From: Desulfobacterales bacterium
GTDB taxonomy: Bacteria; Desulfobacterota; Desulfobacteria; Desulfobacterales; QNYZ01
Assembly: GCA_029938515.1 (NCBI GenBank)
Contig: JAOZUU010000057.1
Coordinates: forward strand, 1-10,312
DNA length: 10,312 bases
Direction: 5' to 3'
Numbering within the stretch: the stretch's first letter is position 1; the number at the start of each line of letters is the position of its first letter. Below are positions 6,733 to 10,312 of this stretch, piece after piece. The position numbers and the translations under genes were made by a program. A model generated the notes under the pieces. It made no database searches, was not told the DNA's origin, and saw nothing but the letters and a program-made list of their open reading frames with translations.

Positions 6733-8046
6733 TTATCTCTGATGTTTTTCCCTGAATTTGTCGACGTCACGCTCCCATCCACCCTCGACTTCATCTTCTT
6801 TCCAGAAAATGTACGGATTGGAACGCGGCTCCTGAACCATCCGGGGATCCGGATCGAAACCGCAGACTTCGAGAAGCCTCTGAAGGCCCTGGCGTTTCAT
6901 CAACTCGCCCAGCCGTTCACGGTTCTTTCCTTCTTCCATCCACCAGTCCCAGATCGGTTCGATCACCTTCTCCTTGATCTCCGTATAGGGCGGTTCCGCT
7001 CTCATAAAGGGGACGATCAGGGATCCCATCTGGGCCCCATCGAGGATCGGCGCCTTGGCGCCGGCCATAATGGTCACTCCGCGGTCATCACCAATTCTCA
7101 AGGCTCTGGGCATCACATTGATACAGTGCATACAGCGGGTGCACTCCTTATTGTCAATCATCAGTTTCCCATCTTCCATCCACATACACTGGGTGGGACA
7201 AAGGTTGATGACTTCCTTGTTAATATCAAACGGTCCCCAGTCCCGGCCGGAGTGAGAACCGCCATTGGGTGGAATCTCGCCGCCGATATAGGCCTGGACG
7301 GCTTCCTGGTCCATCTTGATATCATCTCTCCAGGTACCGATAAACGAAAGGTCCGACCGGGCAATGGAAGCCACGCAGCAATTGGGGCATCCGTCAAATT
7401 TGAATTTGAATTTATAGGGAAACGCCGGTCGATGCAGTTCATCCTGATACTCTTGGGTAAAGTCATAACATATCGCCTGGGTATCGTAGCAGGCCCACTC
7501 GCACCGCGCCTGACCGATGCAGTCCGAGGGAGTCCGCAGGTTGGAACCGGAGCCGCCCAGATCCTGATTATGCTTATGGGTCATTTCATAAAAGATCTCC
7601 TCCAGTTGCGGCGTCGTGGTCCCCAGAAAAATGATATCGCCGGTGGAGCCGTGCATGTTGGTGAGGCCGCTGCCGCGAAGATCCCACAATTCGCAAAGTT
7701 CCCGCAAATATTTAGTCGTATAAAACTTCCCGCCCGGATGATTAACCCGCATGGTGTGGAAATGGGCCACACCGGGAAATTGTTCCGGCTGATCGCAATA
7801 CCGCCCGATCACACCGCCACCGTAACCGAACACCCCCACGATCCCACCGTGTTTCCAGTGGGTCTCGCCGTCTTTAAAGGATAGTTCAAGCACCCCAAGG
7901 AGATCTTCCACTACGTCCTGGGGGATTTGAAAATCAATACCTTCCTCGTTTTTCGCCCTTTTTTCAGCCTGCTGTTTCAGATCGGACACGAAACTCGGCC
8001 ATGGCCCAGATTCAAGCTGGTCCAACAGAGGGGTCTCATGCTTCAT
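6733..8046 (-). CDS. dsrA: Dissimilatory sulfite reductase alpha subunit
   Basis: DsrA is the alpha subunit of the sulfite reductase that carries out the last step of sulfate respiration in the cytoplasm. The 437-residue protein has the siroheme-side cluster cysteines C176, C182, C220 and C224 (CIGQARC and GCPNCC). The ferredoxin domain cysteines are C283 (LCPTQC) and C302, C305, C308 (CTRCMHC). Landmarks such as GVFGYGGGVIGRY (71-83), HFHTMRVNHP (95-104) and the aromatic C-terminal part (WDWWMEEGKNRERLGEL) are those of reductive-type DsrA. The ATG is 7 nt after GGAGG (8054-8058 region). It is the first gene of dsrA-dsrB-dsrD-dsrN. It matches the reductive bacterial form rather than the oxidative form, judged by the adjacent dsrD. 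Confidence 0.98.
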   Translation of the reverse strand: MKHETPLLDQLESGPWPSFVSDLKQQAEKRAKNEEGIDFQIPQDVVEDLLGVLELSFKDGETHWKHGGIVGVFGYGGGVIGRYCDQPEQFPGVAHFHTMRVNHPGGKFYTTKYLRELCELWDLRGSGLTNMHGSTGDIIFLGTTTPQLEEIFYEMTHKHNQDLGGSGSNLRTPSDCIGQARCEWACYDTQAICYDFTQEYQDELHRPAFPYKFKFKFDGCPNCCVASIARSDLSFIGTWRDDIKMDQEAVQAYIGGEIPPNGGSHSGRDWGPFDINKEVINLCPTQCMWMEDGKLMIDNKECTRCMHCINVMPRALRIGDDRGVTIMAGAKAPILDGAQMGSLIVPFMRAEPPYTEIKEKVIEPIWDWWMEEGKNRERLGELMKRQGLQRLLEVCGFDPDPRMVQEPRSNPYIFWKEDEVEGGWERDVDKFREKHQR

Positions 8047-8122
8047 TTTATTACCTCCATTGCAATTAATGATTAACTCTCCTCGACAAATTGTTTTGAG
8101 TACACTCTAGAAGCGTGGGTTC

Positions 8123-8132
8123 TCACCTCCTC
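8123..8132 (-). promoter_or_regulatory. Orphan Shine-Dalgarno sequence in the dsrA leader
   Basis: The minus strand reads GAGGAGGTGA here, containing the full 8-nt GGAGGTGA complement of the 16S rRNA 3' end. No ATG, GTG, TTG or CTG follows at usable spacing, and dsrA starts about 77 nt further on behind its own GGAGG. A 9-codon frame (8136-8107, MRGGENPRF) overlaps it but has only a weak ribosome site. Its role is unknown. Confidence 0.5.
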
Positions 8133-8177
8133 TCATAAAAATCTTTTCAAATTTGGTCTGAAATATGTCATTTAGCC

Positions 8178-8207
8178 CTTATAAACGTACACATCGGCTA
8201 TGTTCAA
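8178..8207 (-). promoter_or_regulatory. Candidate proximal promoter of the dsr operon
   Basis: On the minus strand, TTGAAC (8207-8202) is followed after 18 nt by TATAAG (8183-8178, 5 of 6 to consensus). Transcription would start near 8171, giving a leader of about 125 nt before dsrA. It lies downstream of a second candidate, so the operon may have tandem promoters. Inferred only from sequence. Confidence 0.4.
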
Positions 8208-8265
8208 AACGGCAGGTATCAACGGGGGTTGCCCGTCATTTATTTATTGTTAAATTGAATTTGCC

Positions 8266-8294
8266 TGTATAAAATTATTCTGACGAACTGTCAA
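8266..8294 (-). promoter_or_regulatory. Candidate distal promoter of the dsr operon
   Basis: On the minus strand, a perfect TTGACA (8294-8289) is followed after exactly 17 nt by TATACA (8271-8266). It begins just after the stop of the upstream unknown gene. Transcription would start near 8259, giving a leader of about 212 nt that includes a small 5-bp hairpin (8222-8236, acggg/cccgt) and several purine-rich Shine-Dalgarno-like stretches. This is the best promoter match before dsrA. Confidence 0.6.
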
Positions 8295-8296
8295 TG

Positions 8297-8319
8297 AAAA
8301 AAGGGAATTAATGGTAATT
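8297..8319 (-). terminator. Weak terminator-like AT stem after the unknown gene
   Basis: On the minus strand, an all-AT 5-bp stem (aatta/taatt at 8319-8306, 4-nt loop) overlaps the stop of the upstream gene and is followed by CCC and six T's (8302-8297). The stem has no GC pairs, so termination would be weak. It may still partly separate the TPR/unknown unit from dsrA. Confidence 0.25.
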
Positions 8320-9496
8320 AATCATCTGAAGAATATTCAATTCGATCAAGGCAGGAAAAAAGCGCCCTGGCATGGTTGTGTAGATGAGATGCCATCAGGT
8401 GCCGCTCCGGAGATTGAGGCGGATAGGCCCTTAAAATATCTTCAAGCGCTTCGGTCAGATCGGCTTGGGACAATCGTGACAGATAATATCCCATGAGGTT
8501 TGCCGGTGATTCCGACAGTTCACTGACCGGGCCCTTGCGCGCCAAACCGTCGAAAAACCCGGATACGGTCCCTTCGACGGCCGTTTCATCCGCCCAGACA
8601 AGGTCACCGGTACCGTCCACCCGATCGATCCGCGTGCGCATGGAAAGATGCAAAAAAAATCGGAGCAGGGCGTTGAGGATGGTTATAAGGTCCGTGCCGT
8701 CTGTTTCCACAAGCGACGAATATCCCCGAACCGTGATTAACCGTAGATCCGGATCGTTATCGATCAGACGGATCACGAAATCACCGGCACCGTGGTGCCA
8801 GGGAAAAATCTGCTCAAATGTTTCCAGATTATAATAGTATGTGAGGATTTCAGCTACCCGGCGGTATAGAAGCTGTTTCTGTCTGGAAACAAGCGTAATA
8901 CTTTTGGCAGGATCCCAGATTCGAATCGATTGGTCTTGGTCATCGCCGGAATGGATATGGAATTCGTGGTATCCGCTCAGCCACTTTCCCAAAAACAGGG
9001 GAAACCGGTGGGTATTTTCTCCGTCGCTGCCGGCACTCTGAAAATACACGGCGGGAACATAGCGCCGGGAAAAGGATTTGCTTAGCCTATTAAGCAGATT
9101 GAATTCTTGGCGCAACCCGGCCTGTCCCTCGGGGGAAACGGCCAGGTTCACCACAAACGGTGTCGGCTTGTTGTCAATGATGACATCCACCCGGGCGGGG
9201 TGGTAAAATGCGCCGTGTTTCTGAATGACGATATCAATTTGATCGATTTCCGCCATTGTGATGACACGATCCAGGCGTTGGGATAAGGCCCCAATCAGGC
9301 CCCGACCGTTGTCAGTGGTTAAGAAATCATGAACAACGGCGAAATACTCACCGTAGGAAATGCGGGGAGTGTCGGGTCGGGTGGATCCAGATCGGGTGGA
9401 TCCGGGCCGTTGGACCGGAATGGGTGCCTGCCATTCCGGATCAGTTACAACGACGGGGTGCTGATCATCGTAAAGAAAATAGTTGAAGGGTACCAA
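8318..9496 (-). CDS. Protein of unknown function encoded between a TPR gene and dsrA
   Basis: I do not recognise this 392-residue soluble protein. No signal peptide or membrane segment is seen. Visible features (numbered from TTG at 9496) include PFVVNLAV (113-120) followed by EFNLLNRL, a motif WHHGAGDFVIR (233-243) and ITVRGY (254-259). The order of strand, Glu-containing helix and H/D loop faintly recalls protein-kinase-like or aminoglycoside-phosphotransferase folds, but no invariant Lys is seen, so this is speculation. A 15-bp tandem repeat (9377-9406) encodes GSTR twice near the N-terminus. The frame is open back to a TTG at 9643, but the part overlapping the TPR gene is Trp/Pro-rich and looks non-coding. 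The TTG at 9496, directly after the TPR stop, is chosen; it lacks a Shine-Dalgarno sequence, so coupling is likely. The 271-bp gap to dsrA contains the dsr promoters. Confidence 0.7.
   Translation of the reverse strand: MVPFNYFLYDDQHPVVVTDPEWQAPIPVQRPGSTRSGSTRPDTPRISYGEYFAVVHDFLTTDNGRGLIGALSQRLDRVITMAEIDQIDIVIQKHGAFYHPARVDVIIDNKPTPFVVNLAVSPEGQAGLRQEFNLLNRLSKSFSRRYVPAVYFQSAGSDGENTHRFPLFLGKWLSGYHEFHIHSGDDQDQSIRIWDPAKSITLVSRQKQLLYRRVAEILTYYYNLETFEQIFPWHHGAGDFVIRLIDNDPDLRLITVRGYSSLVETDGTDLITILNALLRFFLHLSMRTRIDRVDGTGDLVWADETAVEGTVSGFFDGLARKGPVSELSESPANLMGYYLSRLSQADLTEALEDILRAYPPQSPERHLMASHLHNHARALFSCLDRIEYSSDD
9377..9406 (-). repeat. Two 15-bp tandem repeats in the unknown gene
   Basis: tcgggtggatccaga (9377-9391) and tcgggtggatccggg (9392-9406) on the plus strand are in-frame duplicates that encode G-S-T-R in a likely flexible N-terminal linker. 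The copies differ only in the last three bases. Confidence 0.7.
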
Positions 9497-9497
9497 A

Positions 9498-10121
9498 TTA
9501 TTTACGATGACGATCGATTTCCCGGCGAATTTCCGGAGCCACCTCGTATCCCAGGGATACGGCCCGGTCGTAATGTTCGATGGCTTTTTCGGCTTCCCCT
9601 TTTTCCAGGTAGGCAACGGCCAGATTGTTATGGGCCACGGCAAAATCGGGGGCCAGCTTGATGGCCTTTAGCCCGGCCTCGATACTTTTATCCACTTCAC
9701 CATTCATCAAATAGGCATTGCCCATGGTGGCGAAAGCCTGAACAAATCGAAAATTGAAGCGGGTTGCTTTTTCAAGCGCCTTGATGGCCTCTTCCGCTTC
9801 TCCGCGCTGCATATGGACAAAACCGATGTTTCCCCATCCCTCGGGAAAACCGGGTTTGACTTTAACCGCCCGCTGATTAAAATCTAAGCAACCATCCAGG
9901 TCACCTTTTTTCAGGCAAAGGCCACCGAGTTGGGCATAGGCTTCGGCCAGGCCCGGGCTGCAGTCGATGGCCGCATAAAGCTCCTGTTCGGCTTCTTCAT
10001 ATTTCTTCAACCCCAATAGTCCCACGGCCAGATTATAATGGGAAGTCCCGCAATCAGGATTCGATGCGATGGCCATCCGATGCTGGGCAATAAATTCGTT
10101 GACGTCTTTTGCTTTTTCCAT
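9498..10121 (-). CDS. TPR repeat protein
   Basis: This 207-residue protein is built almost wholly of five exact 34-residue tetratricopeptide repeats (25-58, 59-92, 93-126, 127-160, 161-194) with the usual W/L-G-Y-A-P pattern, for example AVAHNNLAVAYLEKGEAEKAIEHYDRAVSLGYEV. TPR arrays are protein-binding scaffolds. There is no signal peptide or membrane segment, so it should be cytoplasmic. AAGGA about 7 nt upstream sets the ATG at 10121. Its stop is separated from the next gene's likely TTG start by one base, so the two are one transcriptional unit and may act together. The partner is unknown. The position beside dsrA suggests, but does not show, a role in sulfite reductase assembly or regulation. 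Confidence 0.88.
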   Translation of the reverse strand: MEKAKDVNEFIAQHRMAIASNPDCGTSHYNLAVGLLGLKKYEEAEQELYAAIDCSPGLAEAYAQLGGLCLKKGDLDGCLDFNQRAVKVKPGFPEGWGNIGFVHMQRGEAEEAIKALEKATRFNFRFVQAFATMGNAYLMNGEVDKSIEAGLKAIKLAPDFAVAHNNLAVAYLEKGEAEKAIEHYDRAVSLGYEVAPEIRREIDRHRK

Positions 10122-10168
10122 AATTTATTCCTTATAGTTGCTCAAAAATAATTTTCAAATACAATATA

Positions 10169-10196
10169 ATTATTATCGCTTTCAACCGTTTGTCAA
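10169..10196 (-). promoter_or_regulatory. Sigma70-type promoter of the TPR gene
   Basis: On the minus strand, a perfect TTGACA (10196-10191) is followed after 16 nt by AATAAT (10174-10169, 5 of 6 to consensus), within AT-rich DNA. The start would be near 10162, about 40 nt before the ATG. It probably drives the TPR gene and the unknown gene behind it. Confidence 0.65.
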
Positions 10197-10247
10197 GAAA
10201 AAGCGCTCCCATCTTTTTTCCGAATTGATCGGTATTTACCCGATGCA

Positions 10248-10270
10248 ATGGGTCCTCAACCCATCTTTTT
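10248..10270 (+). terminator. Terminator-like hairpin near the right edge
   Basis: A 6-bp stem, atgggt (10248-10253) with acccat (10259-10264), 5-nt loop, is followed by C and five T's on the plus strand. No plus-strand gene ends here, so it may stop antisense transcription or be chance. The remaining bases to 10312 show no gene. Confidence 0.3.
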
Positions 10271-10312
10271 GCTTGACATAAATGCCCTGTCTCTTTTACC
10301 TTTTTTTTTATT

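Noticed and set aside
6742..7884. Long plus-strand open frame (380 codons) antisense to dsrA
   Set aside because: It lies wholly opposite dsrA, whose cluster cysteines are intact. The translated sequence has no recognisable domain and no ribosome site, so it is a by-product of dsrA codon use.
8107..8136. 9-codon leader peptide (MRGGENPRF) before dsrA
   Set aside because: Its ribosome site is weak and its sequence is mostly the orphan Shine-Dalgarno stretch; no run of a regulating amino acid is present.

Overview
The window looks like a chromosomal segment of a sulfate-reducing bacterium of the Desulfobacterota, most likely a Desulfobacteria (Desulfobacteraceae/Desulfosarcina-like) lineage. 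The evidence is a complete dsrA-dsrB-dsrD-dsrN cluster for dissimilatory sulfite reduction and, next to it, a secreted tetraheme class III cytochrome c3. The species call is inference; no rRNA or other marker is present.

Left half, plus strand (1-3770): a lipoprotein lytic transglycosylase (mltA, start possibly outside the window); a tatB-like/tatC pair behind its own promoter; and a monocistronic cytochrome c3 gene ending in a strong rho-independent terminator. The spacers here are long and carry three different repeat types: a 24-bp inverted repeat after mltA, a 9-bp-period AAGA repeat and a GGAAT-rich stretch after tatC, and a CTGGATGCTGG-type repeat with an inverted partner after the cytochrome gene.

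Right half, minus strand (10200-3742): a five-repeat TPR protein is followed at once by a conserved-looking protein of unknown function. Then comes the dsr operon, read dsrA, dsrB, dsrD, dsrN. dsrAB encode the siroheme/[4Fe-4S] sulfite reductase, DsrD is its small winged-helix activator, and DsrN is a CbiA/CobB-type glutamine amidotransferase thought to amidate the siroheme. The dsr operon has two candidate sigma70-type promoters in a 271-bp leader. A strong RNA hairpin lies between dsrB and dsrD.

How they work together: DsrAB reduces sulfite in the cytoplasm, DsrD boosts it, and DsrN modifies its cofactor. The periplasmic cytochrome c3 typically relays electrons from periplasmic hydrogenases and formate dehydrogenases to membrane complexes. 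The Tat system exports folded cofactor proteins, which in sulfate reducers include hydrogenases, formate dehydrogenases and DsrO. The two plus-strand and minus-strand units converge on the terminator hairpin at 3730-3770, which overlaps the last codons of dsrN.

The genes are mostly well known. The less explained parts are the unknown protein beside dsrA, its unclear start, the dsrB-dsrD hairpin, and an orphan Shine-Dalgarno sequence in the dsrA leader. I see no mobile element, CRISPR array, tRNA or rRNA, and no clear evidence of a new multi-gene system.
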